Assembly: GCF_020320395.1 (NCBI RefSeq)
Contig: NZ_JAEDAH010000088.1
Location: forward strand, 87,221-143,339
DNA: 56,119 nucleotides
From: Thalassolituus marinus
GTDB taxonomy: Bacteria > Pseudomonadota > Gammaproteobacteria > Pseudomonadales > Oceanobacteraceae
Direction: 5' to 3'
The notes below the pieces were generated by a model, which worked only from the letters and a program-made list of their open reading frames with translations, made no database searches and was not told the origin of the DNA. Shown here one piece after another: positions 6,690 through 15,664 of this stretch. Made by a program: the position numbers and the translations under genes. Positions within the stretch are counted from its first letter, which is position 1, and each line of letters starts with the position of its first letter.

Positions 6690-6721
6690 GTTCTGAGGTG
6701 TCCGACTCCGGAAACTAAAAA

Positions 6722-6758
6722 CAAAAAAGCCTGACCTCAACGAGCTCAGGCTTTTTTA
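6722..6758. terminator. Bidirectional intrinsic terminator between the cassette array and ribH
   Basis: AGCCTGA (6728-6734) pairs with TCAGGCT (6746-6752) and is flanked by AAAAAA on the left and TTTTTT on the right. It can therefore terminate both the plus-strand cassette transcript and the minus-strand ribH transcript. Confidence 0.88.
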
Positions 6759-6781
6759 ATCCCGCAAGAAAAACGCTTTGC

Positions 6782-7249
6782 TTACAGCGCTTTTGCCGCT
6801 GCGGTTACGCGCATGGCGTTGTCGGCGGCGTTGGCCAGTTCCTGACCTTTGGTTACGAAGTGACGGGCATAGTAGTTTTTGTGCTCGTCGTGTTCGTGGA
6901 AGTTGTGTGGGGTCAGCACTGCGGTGAGTACCGGTACTTCGGTTTCCAGCTGTACCTGCATCAGGCCGGAGCATACGGCCTGGGCAACGAAGTCGTGACG
7001 GTAGATACCACCATCAACCACCAGACCGCTGGCAGCGATTGCCGCGTAACGGCCGCTTTTGGCCAGCAGTTTGGCTTGCAGTGGAATTTCATAGGCACCG
7101 GCCACCGGAATCACGTCGATGTTGTCGGCGTTGTAACCACGGCTGACCAGTTCGTTACGGAAGCCTTCAAGGCAGTTCAGTACGATATCGGTGTGCCAGC
7201 TGGCGTGGATAAAGGCGATGCGTTGGGTATTTGCTTCAAAAGTGTTCAT
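6782..7249 (-). CDS. ribH: 6,7-dimethyl-8-ribityllumazine synthase (type II-like)
   Basis: This 155-residue lumazine synthase catalyses the penultimate step of riboflavin synthesis, joining 5-amino-6-ribitylamino-uracil with 3,4-dihydroxy-2-butanone 4-phosphate. The family segments are present: A-S-W-H-T-D-I-V near residue 16, V-A-G-A-Y-E-I-P-L near 48, V-V-D-G-G-I-Y-R-H-D-F near 77, and F-H-E-H-D-E-H near 117. The A-S-W-H start and I-Y-R-H-D segment fit the RibH2 (Brucella-like) subgroup better than E. coli RibE. It is monocistronic and led by an FMN riboswitch, so it is probably a flavin-regulated second lumazine synthase; other rib genes are outside the window. Confidence 0.93.
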   Translation of the reverse strand: MNTFEANTQRIAFIHASWHTDIVLNCLEGFRNELVSRGYNADNIDVIPVAGAYEIPLQAKLLAKSGRYAAIAASGLVVDGGIYRHDFVAQAVCSGLMQVQLETEVPVLTAVLTPHNFHEHDEHKNYYARHFVTKGQELANAADNAMRVTAAAKAL

Positions 7250-7253
7250 GGCT

Positions 7254-7284
7254 CTGATTCATTTCCTGTAATGCAGTGAATCAG
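7254..7284 (-). promoter_or_regulatory. Hairpin enclosing the ribH ribosome-binding site
   Basis: On the minus strand, CTGATTC (7284-7278) and GAATCAG (7260-7254) form a perfect 7-bp stem. The 17-nt loop contains AGGAAA, the only good Shine-Dalgarno sequence before the ribH ATG at 7249. This may be the expression platform of the upstream FMN riboswitch, acting on translation; that use is inference. Confidence 0.5.
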
Positions 7285-7336
7285 GGCGAACGGACAGGCG
7301 CCGGTAGTGGCCGTTTGCTGGCCCCGGTTTCTGACA

Positions 7337-7484
<148 letters not shown>

Positions 7485-7581
7485 TGCGGTGTAACACCGC
7501 GGCGCGAAATATAGGCAGTTTGGCTCAGTTAGTCAAAGTGCGCTGCCGCCATTTGGCCGGAACGCATTGTTGCACAAAGCG

Positions 7582-8142
7582 TTAGCCAGCCAGTGCCTGC
7601 AGTATGCGTTCGAAGGCGGTGAGGTCGGTATAGCGTTGCTCAGGGCGGGCATCATGGGTCAGAAACAGGCCGCCAGCGGCATGGATGCCACCTTCAATCA
7701 TCAAGTTATCGGCCAGGCCGAACTCTTCGATTTTATGGCCGTTGCGGTCGTGAATCTCGCCGCTGTTCTGGCTGTGCAGTTCGCCGCTGCCGAATTCGGC
7801 AAAGGTACGCTGCAGAAAGGGCGTCTGATCGTTGCTGTAGCCTGCCAGCACCTTACCTAACCCTCGCGCCAGACCAAGCTCATACACAGTGCCGACATCG
7901 GCGCTGGGGCCGCGGAAGGGGGTGAGGTTAGCAATGATGATATCGGCCTGCTGAATCAGGCCTTCGTTGGCGCGGCTAATCACGAAGCCGAGGTTCTCTT
8001 TATCGTCGGCCATGCGGATTTCAGTATCCAGCGGAAACAAACCGCTGAAGCCATACTGCTGACAAAGTTGCTTCTTGGCATGGCCGAGGGCATCGGCCTC
8101 AGGCAGAAAAACCTCAGGCCCGGCCAGATAGATGTATTTCAT
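7582..8142 (-). CDS. Nucleoside 2-deoxyribosyltransferase family protein
   Basis: This 186-residue member of the NDT family (PF05014) is expected to transfer or release 2-deoxyribose from nucleosides or nucleotides. Visible motifs are Y-L-A-G-P-E-V-F at the N terminus, the active-site block N-L-T-P-F-R-G-P-S-A-D-V-G-T-V-Y-E-L-G (residues about 71-89, with catalytic-type Asp and Glu), and D-N-L-M-I near residue 145. An insertion rich in Ser, His and Asn (about 118-135) makes it longer than Lactobacillus enzymes. RcL/DNPH1-like hydrolases share the fold and are the main alternative. Confidence 0.9.
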   Translation of the reverse strand: MKYIYLAGPEVFLPEADALGHAKKQLCQQYGFSGLFPLDTEIRMADDKENLGFVISRANEGLIQQADIIIANLTPFRGPSADVGTVYELGLARGLGKVLAGYSNDQTPFLQRTFAEFGSGELHSQNSGEIHDRNGHKIEEFGLADNLMIEGGIHAAGGLFLTHDARPEQRYTDLTAFERILQALAG

Positions 8143-8166
8143 ACTGCCTCTCCATCGGGAAAGGCT

Positions 8167-8373
8167 CTATTTAAACCGCATTGACCAGCGTTGGATACGG
8201 GGGCCGAACACAAAAGCGATAACGGCGGCGGCCGGCCAGGCCAGAATGAAGGCCCGTCCCCAGTTATGCAGAAACTGATCGCTGTAACCCAGGTTAATAA
8301 AGGTTACCCAGCAGCTCATCAGACTGGACAGTACAAATGACATCATCAGGGTAAAGGCGATACGTTGTTTCAT
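8167..8373 (-). CDS. DUF2798-like small membrane protein
   Basis: This 68-residue protein has two membrane segments (about 5-27 and 40-58) linked by a loop with the DUF2798-type pattern W-V-T-F-I-N-L-G ... W-x-x-A-F-x-x-A-W-P. The start at ATG 8373 is supported by AGAGAG 6 nt upstream and by the usual M-K-x-R-I-A-F family start; longer in-frame starts upstream look spurious. The function of the family is unknown. Confidence 0.82.
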   Translation of the reverse strand: MKQRIAFTLMMSFVLSSLMSCWVTFINLGYSDQFLHNWGRAFILAWPAAAVIAFVFGPRIQRWSMRFK

Positions 8374-8482
8374 AAGCATCTCTCTGTTTCGAGCTGCCAT
8401 GCTAAGGTTTTTACCAAGGGTAAAAAATAGTCGGCTCTGGACAGACTGTTGCAGCACAGTCGGGAATGGCAGACGTCGGATA

Positions 8483-8511
8483 CAAAAACGCCCGCAATCG
8501 CGGGCGTTCTT
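8483..8511 (-). terminator. Intrinsic terminator of the ART-like gene
   Basis: AACGCCCGC (8487-8495) and GCGGGCGTT (8500-8508) form a 9-bp stem with an AATC loop. The minus strand then runs into TTTTTGT, so it terminates the gene ending at 8529. Confidence 0.87.
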
Positions 8512-8528
8512 TATGGCGTTAACAGCAC

Positions 8529-9095
8529 TCAGTTCGGCTGCAGCAGCATCAGGTTTTCGGCTGGAATATCCACTGCGCAGTAGGCCAGACCTAAACGGTT
8601 CATGTAGTCCATGCGGTCCATTTTGTAGTCCAGTTCTGGCAGTTTGTGGCCGTTGGCTTCATACAGTTCGCCCAGCCACAGCAGGTAGATATTACCCGGC
8701 TCCAGTACCAGTGCCGCACCGCCGGCATCGGTAATCACCTGTTTGTTCAGCTCTTCCGGCAGCGTTACTTCAAAGACTACTGGCTTTTCTTCCTGGCCCA
8801 TGTACACGCTGCGGGTGTGCGCTTTGGCGTTGGCCCAGAAATCTGCCAGTTCTTTACTCTGGGTGAGGAATACCGGGTCTTTCTGGTCGACGGCTTCGTG
8901 GCCAATGGTGCCCAGGGTTTTCATCTGGCGCTGGTGCAGGTCGGCATCGCCGGAGCCTTTCAGGCCCTGTGCCTGAATGCTGGATACCAGGCCAGAGGCA
9001 GTACCGTGATACCAGACATTGGAGGTTTTCAGACCATCTTCAGACACCAGGTCTGCAAAGTCTTTGAGGAAATCCGGAGTGGTAAATTCTTTCAT
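8529..9095 (-). CDS. Putative ADP-ribosyltransferase-fold protein
   Basis: This 188-residue soluble protein starts at ATG 9095 (GGA 10 nt upstream). Near residue 26 it reads V-W-Y-H-G-T-A-S-G-L-V-S-S-I-x-x-x-G-L, the first strand and helix of ART/KptA-type folds (Y-H-G-T), and near residue 74 P-V-F-L-T-Q-S-K-E-L-A-D-F-W-A, the usual second element (phL-T-x-x-x-x-x-A-x-x-W-A). The third catalytic position is less clear. No neighbouring gene suggests a partner, so a housekeeping or stress role is as likely as a toxin role. The fold assignment is by motif only. Confidence 0.6.
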   Translation of the reverse strand: MKEFTTPDFLKDFADLVSEDGLKTSNVWYHGTASGLVSSIQAQGLKGSGDADLHQRQMKTLGTIGHEAVDQKDPVFLTQSKELADFWANAKAHTRSVYMGQEEKPVVFEVTLPEELNKQVITDAGGAALVLEPGNIYLLWLGELYEANGHKLPELDYKMDRMDYMNRLGLAYCAVDIPAENLMLLQPN

Positions 9096-9181
9096 TGTCA
9101 GGTTCCGCAGTTTCGCTGTGGGGCTGCCGGACAGTGTCCACGGCAGCAAAGGCGGGCATTGTACCAGTTGTGAACAGATTT

Positions 9182-9997
9182 TCAGCCTTTCATCACACGT
9201 TCACGAATCTGGCCATAAAGCAGCAGATAGGCGACGGAGCACAGCAGCGAAACCGCGGTTCCCCAGTGCAGGCCCAGTACCGGGTAGAGGTAGCTGACCG
9301 CCAGTGCATACACCGCCAGCGCGCCAATGCCATCGGGATAATGCTTGATGGTGGTGCTGAGTACGCCAGCGCCCCAGGTAATGTGCAGAATCAGCATCAG
9401 TGGGAAAAAACTGACAGGAAAGGCAGCCAGCAAACCGGCACGGGCCGGGCCAAGAATATCGGCCAGGCCGGTAATCAGCAGAATAGAGGCCGTGGCAATA
9501 CTGGCGCGAAACAGCAGGGTAGCGGTTTTGCCCGACAGCCATTGTCCCAGCGCGTGTGTGGGTGTTTTGCTGCGATCAATCTGCACTTCGGCAATGCCTT
9601 TCAGCAGGGTGCGGAACAGCAGAATGGCGGCGACAATCACCAGCAGGTTAAGCCAGCGCTGGGCCGGTAAAAACTGCAGTAAGGCTGCCGCCGAGAAAAA
9701 GCAGGTAAAGCCACAGACAACTGCCAGCGGCAGCCAGCGTAGTTGCGGTTTTAAGCGGATTACCAGCCAGTAACCCCAGGCCAGGCATATTGCAGATGTC
9801 AGTCCACCGAGGGTGTAAACCGCACTGTGGGCCGCAAACCCGGCCCCCTGTTGCCAGCCAAAAAAATACAGCGCTATGGCGGTGCCCAGAGGAAAGCCCG
9901 CCAGCAGGCCGGCATGGCGTGGGCTCATGCGCTCAGCCACTTTGGCGAGCAGGACGACGGTGAGAAAGGTCACCACAATTTTGGCTAGCAGTAACAC
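9182..9997 (-). CDS. Polytopic membrane protein with internal duplication, unknown function
   Basis: This protein of about 271 residues is almost entirely hydrophobic, with around eight to nine membrane helices. Two halves carry a repeated signature: R-H-A-G-L-L-A-G-F-P-L-G (first half) and A-R-A-G-L-L-A-A-F-P-V-S (second half), which indicates an internally duplicated transporter-like fold. I do not know the family. The start at GTG 9997 (GGA 7 nt upstream) is preferred; an in-frame TTG at 10036 would extend it by 13 residues. It diverges from the glycosyltransferase gene. Confidence 0.75.
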   Translation of the reverse strand: MLLLAKIVVTFLTVVLLAKVAERMSPRHAGLLAGFPLGTAIALYFFGWQQGAGFAAHSAVYTLGGLTSAICLAWGYWLVIRLKPQLRWLPLAVVCGFTCFFSAAALLQFLPAQRWLNLLVIVAAILLFRTLLKGIAEVQIDRSKTPTHALGQWLSGKTATLLFRASIATASILLITGLADILGPARAGLLAAFPVSFFPLMLILHITWGAGVLSTTIKHYPDGIGALAVYALAVSYLYPVLGLHWGTAVSLLCSVAYLLLYGQIRERVMKG

Positions 9998-10122
9998 GGC
10001 AGGGTCCGGTGAAATTGAGTGGCGCCAGTGTAACAACTCTGCGTTGCTGACTGTATGCGTAGAAATGCTGTGGGCGTCAGACGTCTGTCGTCAGTCGCCA
10101 GTGCAGCGGCTATAATCCGCCG

Positions 10123-11415
10123 ATGACTCAATCTTCTGTTCTGCTTGTTATTGGCTACGTCTGGCCGGAGCCGAACTCGTCGGCCGCCGGCAGTCGTATG
10201 CTGCAGCTGATCCGTGCATTTCAGCAGGACGGCTATAAGGTGGTGTATGCCTCCCCGGCTGAGCACAGTGATCATGCGCCGGATCTGGCGGCGCTGAACA
10301 TCGAAGCGCAGCGTATAGAACTCAACAGCACCAGCTTTGATACCTTTATCGGCGATTTGCAGCCGGCGCTGGTGATGTTCGACCGCTTTATGATGGAAGA
10401 ACAGTTCGGCTGGCGGGTCGAGAAGTTTTGTCCACAGGCCGTACGCCTGCTGGATACTGAAGACCTGCACTCGCTGCGTCATGCGCGCCACGCCATGCTG
10501 AAAGCCCAGCCGGACAGCCTGCCGTTAATTCCCGGCAATGAGTTTGCCCACAGCGAACTGGCGATTCGTGAAATTGCCGCCATTCTGCGCTGCGATCTGA
10601 CATTGATGATTTCTGAATTCGAAATGCAGTGGCTGCAGCAGCAGTTCCGGGTGCCGGCATCGCAGTTGTTGTACCTGCCGTTTATGGAAGAAACCACACA
10701 GACGGATAACCTACCGGCTTTCGACCAGCGCCAGCACTTTCTCTCGATCGGTAATTTCCGCCACGAACCCAACTGGGATGCGGTACGTTATCTGAAAGAA
10801 GCGGTATGGCCGCTGATTCGCCAGCAATTACCCGAGGCGCAGTTGCATGTGTACGGCGCTTATCCGCCGAAAAAGGCGACGCAACTGCACAACGACAAGC
10901 AGGGCTTTCTGGTTAAGGGCTGGGCAGAAGATGCACAGCAAGTGGTTCGCTCAGCACGGGTATTACTGGCACCTTTGCGTTTTGGTGCCGGCTTAAAAGG
11001 GAAATTAATTGATGCCGCGCGCAATGGCACGCCGGCCGTTACCACCCCGGTTGGTGCTGAAGGCATGTATACGGGTACGGAGCCGTGCGCATTAATTGCC
11101 AACAGTGCTGAACAACTGGCACAGCAGGCGGTGCAGCTGTATTCGGATGCCCAGCTCTGGCAACAGCTGAGTGAGCAGGGGCCAGCACTGCTAACCAGGC
11201 GCTTTGCCTATAATGAACACAGCGTGCGCTTACAGGCCGCTGTGTCACAGATTAAAAACGATATTCACGCGCATCGTCAGCAGCATTTTTACGGCATGAT
11301 GCTGCGCCACCACAGCCTGAAAAGTACCCAGTATATGGCGCAGTGGATTGAAGCAAAAAACCGACTTACCTCACCCTCTATTCTACCCGCAGGAGAACCG
11401 TCAGATGACGCATAA
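10123..11415 (+). CDS. Glycosyltransferase, GT4-like (group 1)
   Basis: This 430-residue GT-B glycosyltransferase has an N-terminal Rossmann half beginning L-L-V-I-G-Y-V-W-P-E-P-N-S-S-A-A-G-S-R with the usual acceptor-side loop. Its C-terminal half has I-G-N-F-R-H-E-P-N-W-D-A-V, then V-L-L-A-P-L-R-F-G-A-G-L-K-G-K-L and P-A-V-T-T-P-V-G-A-E-G-M, the family's donor-binding motifs. The sugar donor and acceptor cannot be told. Its last codons overlap the VF530 gene by 11 bp, so the two are co-translated. It is not in a polysaccharide cluster, which is unusual for this family. Confidence 0.88.
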   Translation: MTQSSVLLVIGYVWPEPNSSAAGSRMLQLIRAFQQDGYKVVYASPAEHSDHAPDLAALNIEAQRIELNSTSFDTFIGDLQPALVMFDRFMMEEQFGWRVEKFCPQAVRLLDTEDLHSLRHARHAMLKAQPDSLPLIPGNEFAHSELAIREIAAILRCDLTLMISEFEMQWLQQQFRVPASQLLYLPFMEETTQTDNLPAFDQRQHFLSIGNFRHEPNWDAVRYLKEAVWPLIRQQLPEAQLHVYGAYPPKKATQLHNDKQGFLVKGWAEDAQQVVRSARVLLAPLRFGAGLKGKLIDAARNGTPAVTTPVGAEGMYTGTEPCALIANSAEQLAQQAVQLYSDAQLWQQLSEQGPALLTRRFAYNEHSVRLQAAVSQIKNDIHAHRQQHFYGMMLRHHSLKSTQYMAQWIEAKNRLTSPSILPAGEPSDDA

Positions 11416-11779
11416 ACCGGGCACCGATCCATTACACGGCGTTACCCTGGAGCAGTTGTTAAATCAGCTGGTGGATGAATTCGGCTGGCAGACGCTGAGC
11501 GATATGGTGCGTATTAATTGCTTTCGCTCGAATCCGAGTATTCGCTCCAGCCTGACGTTTCTGCGTCGCACACCGTGGGCGCGCAGTGAGGTTGAAGGTA
11601 TTTTTATTGCCTTTAAACAGGGTAAAAGCCTGAGTGATATTAAGGCGGAATTACGTCAGAAAAACCGCCGTCCGGGCAACAACAATAGCGCCGGTCAGAA
11701 ACCGGCGCAGCAACAGCAGAAGCGTAATAAACCCGCTGGCGACCCGTGGGCCGCAGCGCGCCAGAAAGATCAGCAATAA
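11405..11779 (+). CDS. VF530-family DNA-binding protein
   Basis: This 124-residue protein opens with the VF530 domain (PF09905): L-H-G-V-T-L-E-Q-L-L-N-x-L-V-D-E-F-G-W near residue 9, then I-N-C-F-x-S-N-P-S-I-R-S-S-L-x-F-L-R-R-T-P-W-A-R near 36. This domain is described structurally as DNA-binding. The C-terminal 45 residues are low-complexity, rich in Gln, Asn and Arg, and probably disordered. AGGAG lies 9 nt before the ATG. It overlaps the preceding glycosyltransferase. Confidence 0.9.
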   Translation: MTHKPGTDPLHGVTLEQLLNQLVDEFGWQTLSDMVRINCFRSNPSIRSSLTFLRRTPWARSEVEGIFIAFKQGKSLSDIKAELRQKNRRPGNNNSAGQKPAQQQQKRNKPAGDPWAAARQKDQQ

Positions 11780-11795
11780 GCTGGTATGCCCTGAC

Positions 11796-12920
11796 TCAGC
11801 CCATAGTGACAATGGCTTTACGGAAGCGCGCCAGCGCCACACTGTAAAACACCGCGCCGATGCTGGTCAGAATCAGCATCTGCGGCCACACACTTTCGAT
11901 GCCAGCACCGCGATAAAGAATATTCTGCGACAGGCTGACAAAGTGGGTCGAAGGCGAAAACATCATCACTCGCTGCAGAAACACGGGCATGCTCTCCAGT
12001 GGTGTCGTACCCCCAGACAGCAGGTACATCACAATCACGATGGGTATCAGCAGCAAGGCGAACTGTGCCATGGAGTTGGTGATGGTACCGAGCATAATCC
12101 CCAGCGATGTGACCGAAAACAGATACAGTGCACTGGCAAGGATATAAAGCAGAATTGAGCCCTGTACCGGCACATCCAGCAACCATTCCACCACCAGTTT
12201 CAGTGACAGCATCGACGCTACCAGAATCACCAGACCATTGGCCCAGATCTTGGCCAGCATAATTTCTGCGGGTGTCACCGGCATCACCAGCAAATGTTCT
12301 ACGGTACCATGCTCGCGTTCGCGGATAAGTGCCGCGCCGGTGAGAATAACGCCAAGCATGGTGACGCTGTTAATCACCTGCATTAATGCGTTAAACCATA
12401 CCGATGATGAGTTCGGGTTAAACAGCTTGCGCACGCTGACATTCACCGGCATGGCGTCGCTCAGTTGCATGCCCGGCTGCACGGCATTCAGCGCTTCGGC
12501 AATAATAATCTGCTGAATATAGTTTGCGCCGTTACCGGCCTGGGCGATAGCGGTGGCGTCGACCAGTAACTGCACTTCTGGTACGCGCCCGGCCTGGGTG
12601 TCTTTTTCAAACTCAGGTGGAAAAAACAATACAAACAGATATTCACCACGATCGAGGGCTTTGTTCACATCCTGCGCAGCAATCGCCTGAGGACGATTGA
12701 ACTGCGGTGGCAGCAGTGCGGCACTGATCTGCCGTGACAGCGGCGAACGGTCTTCATCGACAATGGCGACCGCGGCGTTATTTACCTCAAAGGAAACACC
12801 GTTGGCCACGGTATAAACCGCAACGCTGAAAATATAAATAATCAGCGCGATCAGGACCGGGTCGGAGCGCAGGCTGAACAGTTCTTTCATGCCCAGTTGG
12901 GCGACGTGTTTCGCTTTCAT
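11796..12920 (-). CDS. ABC-2 type permease, YhhJ-like
   Basis: This 374-residue ABC-2 permease matches E. coli YhhJ in length and order. It has an N-terminal helix, a large periplasmic domain (about 45-165, with the V-D-E-D-R-S-P-L-S segment), then five helices from about residue 175 and the ABC-2 loop R-E-R-E-H-G-T-V-E-H-L-L-V-M-P-V. Its ATG overlaps the RbbA stop by one base (TGATG), with AGGAGG 5 nt upstream. It is the last gene of an HlyD-RbbA-YhhJ operon and probably forms the export channel together with the RbbA membrane domain. Confidence 0.92.
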   Translation of the reverse strand: MKAKHVAQLGMKELFSLRSDPVLIALIIYIFSVAVYTVANGVSFEVNNAAVAIVDEDRSPLSRQISAALLPPQFNRPQAIAAQDVNKALDRGEYLFVLFFPPEFEKDTQAGRVPEVQLLVDATAIAQAGNGANYIQQIIIAEALNAVQPGMQLSDAMPVNVSVRKLFNPNSSSVWFNALMQVINSVTMLGVILTGAALIREREHGTVEHLLVMPVTPAEIMLAKIWANGLVILVASMLSLKLVVEWLLDVPVQGSILLYILASALYLFSVTSLGIMLGTITNSMAQFALLLIPIVIVMYLLSGGTTPLESMPVFLQRVMMFSPSTHFVSLSQNILYRGAGIESVWPQMLILTSIGAVFYSVALARFRKAIVTMG

Positions 12921-15655
12921 CAGGCCTCCTGCTTTTTCAGGCCAAGCCAGGCCAGCGTGGTGAATACAACAACAAAGACAACCAGCATCAGGTGGTTGTG
13001 CCACAGATCGGCGAAGGTCAGGCCCTTGGTAAAGGAACCAATGGAAATCTGCTGAAACCACGAAGACGGGAAGCCCAGGCCAATGCCATAGGCCGGGCCA
13101 GCAAGTGATGACACCGGTACCAGTAAGCCGGAAAAGTTTACCGCCGGCAGAATACTGAGAATGGCCGAGGCGAAAATGGCGGCTACCTGTGTGCGGGTAA
13201 AACTGGAAATTACGCTGCCAAAACCCGTGGTGGTAATGACATACAGCAGCGCGCCGCTACTCAGTGTCAGTAGCGAGCCTTTTAGCGGCAGGCCGAACAC
13301 GGTAACCGAAGTCAGCAGCAGAATGCCGTAGCTGATAAAGGAAATCAGCACATAGGGTGCCTGCTTACCGAGCAGAAATTCCAGCCGGGTTACCGGTGTG
13401 GAATAGAAGTTGGCAATGGAGCCGGTTTCTTTTTCGCGCACAATACCCACAGCGGTCATCATTGCCGGAATTAACGCCAGCATCAGCATAATCACACCTG
13501 GCACAATGGCGTATACGCTCTTAAACGCCTGATTGTATTCGTAGCGGGTTTGCAGATTAACCGGCAAGGTTAATCCACTGCTGTGCGGTGACTGCTGAGC
13601 AATTTGCTGTAATTCCTGCTGAATAAGACCACTGACATAGCCGGCGGAGGTTTCCGCTTTAAATGGCATACCGCCATCAATGGTGACGCCCAGTTCCGGC
13701 TTCCAGCCCTGCATAAAGTGACGGCCAAAATCCGGTGGTATTTCAATTAACAGGGTCAGATCCCCTTTACGCATTAAACCAATGGCCTGCTCATGGCTGG
13801 CAGGCGTATCAACCTGCTGGAAATAGCGCGAGCCGGATAATCCTTCCATCAGCAGGCGACTTTCGCGTGACTGGTCGTGGTCGATAATGGCGTACTGAAT
13901 ATCTTCGACATCGAAGGAAATACCATAGCCAAAGGTCAGCAACAGAATCAGCGGGCCGAGCAGAGCAAAGGCCAGGCGGATCGGATCGCGCTGTATTTCC
14001 AGACCTTCACGCCAGGCATAGGCCCACCAACGGCGCAGACTGAAAACCCGCTGTGCTGATGGTTTTGCCGCTGCTGCCGATGTCAGGGCGATACTGCTGT
14101 CGGCGCTGGCCTGACTTTGTTCTGACTTAATGCCCGCCGCTTCTTTCAGATAATCGACAAAGGCGTCTTCCAGTGATGCCGAGCCGCGTTGTTCGGCCAG
14201 TGCCTGTGGCTGACCCACCGCAAGAACTCGCCCGGCGTGCATCAGTGAAATACGATCACAGCGTTCCGCTTCGTTCATAAAATGCGTGGAAATAAAGATG
14301 GTGACACCTTCTTCCCGCGATAAACGAATTAACTGAATCCAGAACTGGTCGCGTGCGACCGGGTCAACGCCGGAGGTAGGTTCATCCAGAATCAGAATAT
14401 CCGGCTCGTGCAATACCGCCACTGCCAGCTGTAAACGCTGGCGGATACCCAGCGGCAGACTTTCCGGCTGACTGGCAGCGACCTCGCGCAGACCAAACTG
14501 ATCCAGCACCCAGTCAATGCGCTGTTGTGCCTTGTCGTCCGTCAGAGAATAGAGGCGAGCGTGCAGCTGCAGGTTCTGCAGCACTGAAATTTCTGAATAC
14601 AGCGAAAAAGCCTGCGACATATAGCCCACGCGCATGCGCGTGGACATATCGTTGGGGTCGGGTAGCTGGCCGAATAAACGCGCTTCTCCGGATGAAAATG
14701 GCAGCAGGCCAGTCATCATTTTCATGGTGGTGGTTTTGCCGCAGCCATTGGAGCCGAGAAAACCGAAAATCTCGCCACGGCGAATGCTGAATGAGACATC
14801 GTTAACGGCAATAAAATCGCCGAAGCGGCGGGTCAGGTGCTGCGCTTCAATGGCCGCCGGACCGTCATAATCCACCGCTGGCGGTACAACAACGGTCTGG
14901 TGTTCACGGCGTTTTTCTTCCGGCAGCAGGGCGATAAATGCCTGCTCCAGTGTGTTTTCACCGGTGCTTTCCAGCAGCTGTTGTGGCGTACCAGTGGCAA
15001 TTACCTGACCGTCATCCATGGCTGCCAGCCAGTCAAACTGCTGCGCTTCTTCCATGTAGGCGGTGGCGACCAATACGCTCATATGCGGACGTTCGCGACG
15101 GATATCGCTGATCAGTTGCCAGAACTGCTGGCGCGACAGAGGATCTACGCCGGTGGTCGGCTCATCCAGAATCAGCAGGTCGGGATCGTGAATTAACGAG
15201 CAGCACAGACCGAGTTTCTGTTTCATGCCGCCGGATAATTTACCCGCCGGACGGTCGAGGAAAGGCAACAGTCCGGTGGCCTGGGTCAGGTGTTCAATTC
15301 GCTGGCGACGCTCGTCAGCACTCTGGCCGAATAAATTGCCGAAAAAATCCAGGTTTTCGCGCACGCTCAGAGTCGGGTAGAGGTTACGCCCAAGTCCCTG
15401 TGGCATATAGGCGATGCGCGGCAAGCTGCGACGGCGATGGTGCTTGTCATTCATATCACCGTCCAGTACCTGCAGACTGCCGCTCTGCAGTTTGCGGGTA
15501 CCGGTAATTAATGCCAGCAACGACGATTTACCCACACCGTCCGGGCCAATGAATCCCACCATCACGCCGGCCGGTATGGTCAGGCTGACATTATCCAGCG
15601 CGACCACCTCACCATAGCGATGGCTGACGCTGTCGAGTACGGCTACCCCGGACAT
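12920..15655 (-). CDS. rbbA: RbbA-like ABC transporter: two ATPase domains fused to an ABC-2 permease
   Basis: This is a 911-residue fusion. ATPase domain 1 has Walker A G-P-D-G-V-G-K-S-S at 37-45 and signature L-S-G-G-M. ATPase domain 2 has Walker A G-S-N-G-C-G-K-T-T near 300 and Walker B I-L-I-L-D-E-P-T-S-G-V-D. A permease follows from about residue 545, with a periplasmic domain and five helices. E. coli RbbA is named for ribosome binding, but this operon layout (HlyD, RbbA, YhhJ) suits an efflux or export pump. The second signature reads L-P-L-G-I-R-Q-R-L, so the usual L-S-G-G is degenerate there and the two ATPase sites may be unequal. Confidence 0.95.
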   Translation of the reverse strand: MSGVAVLDSVSHRYGEVVALDNVSLTIPAGVMVGFIGPDGVGKSSLLALITGTRKLQSGSLQVLDGDMNDKHHRRRSLPRIAYMPQGLGRNLYPTLSVRENLDFFGNLFGQSADERRQRIEHLTQATGLLPFLDRPAGKLSGGMKQKLGLCCSLIHDPDLLILDEPTTGVDPLSRQQFWQLISDIRRERPHMSVLVATAYMEEAQQFDWLAAMDDGQVIATGTPQQLLESTGENTLEQAFIALLPEEKRREHQTVVVPPAVDYDGPAAIEAQHLTRRFGDFIAVNDVSFSIRRGEIFGFLGSNGCGKTTTMKMMTGLLPFSSGEARLFGQLPDPNDMSTRMRVGYMSQAFSLYSEISVLQNLQLHARLYSLTDDKAQQRIDWVLDQFGLREVAASQPESLPLGIRQRLQLAVAVLHEPDILILDEPTSGVDPVARDQFWIQLIRLSREEGVTIFISTHFMNEAERCDRISLMHAGRVLAVGQPQALAEQRGSASLEDAFVDYLKEAAGIKSEQSQASADSSIALTSAAAAKPSAQRVFSLRRWWAYAWREGLEIQRDPIRLAFALLGPLILLLTFGYGISFDVEDIQYAIIDHDQSRESRLLMEGLSGSRYFQQVDTPASHEQAIGLMRKGDLTLLIEIPPDFGRHFMQGWKPELGVTIDGGMPFKAETSAGYVSGLIQQELQQIAQQSPHSSGLTLPVNLQTRYEYNQAFKSVYAIVPGVIMLMLALIPAMMTAVGIVREKETGSIANFYSTPVTRLEFLLGKQAPYVLISFISYGILLLTSVTVFGLPLKGSLLTLSSGALLYVITTTGFGSVISSFTRTQVAAIFASAILSILPAVNFSGLLVPVSSLAGPAYGIGLGFPSSWFQQISIGSFTKGLTFADLWHNHLMLVVFVVVFTTLAWLGLKKQEA

Positions 15656-15664
15656 AAGGCCTCC

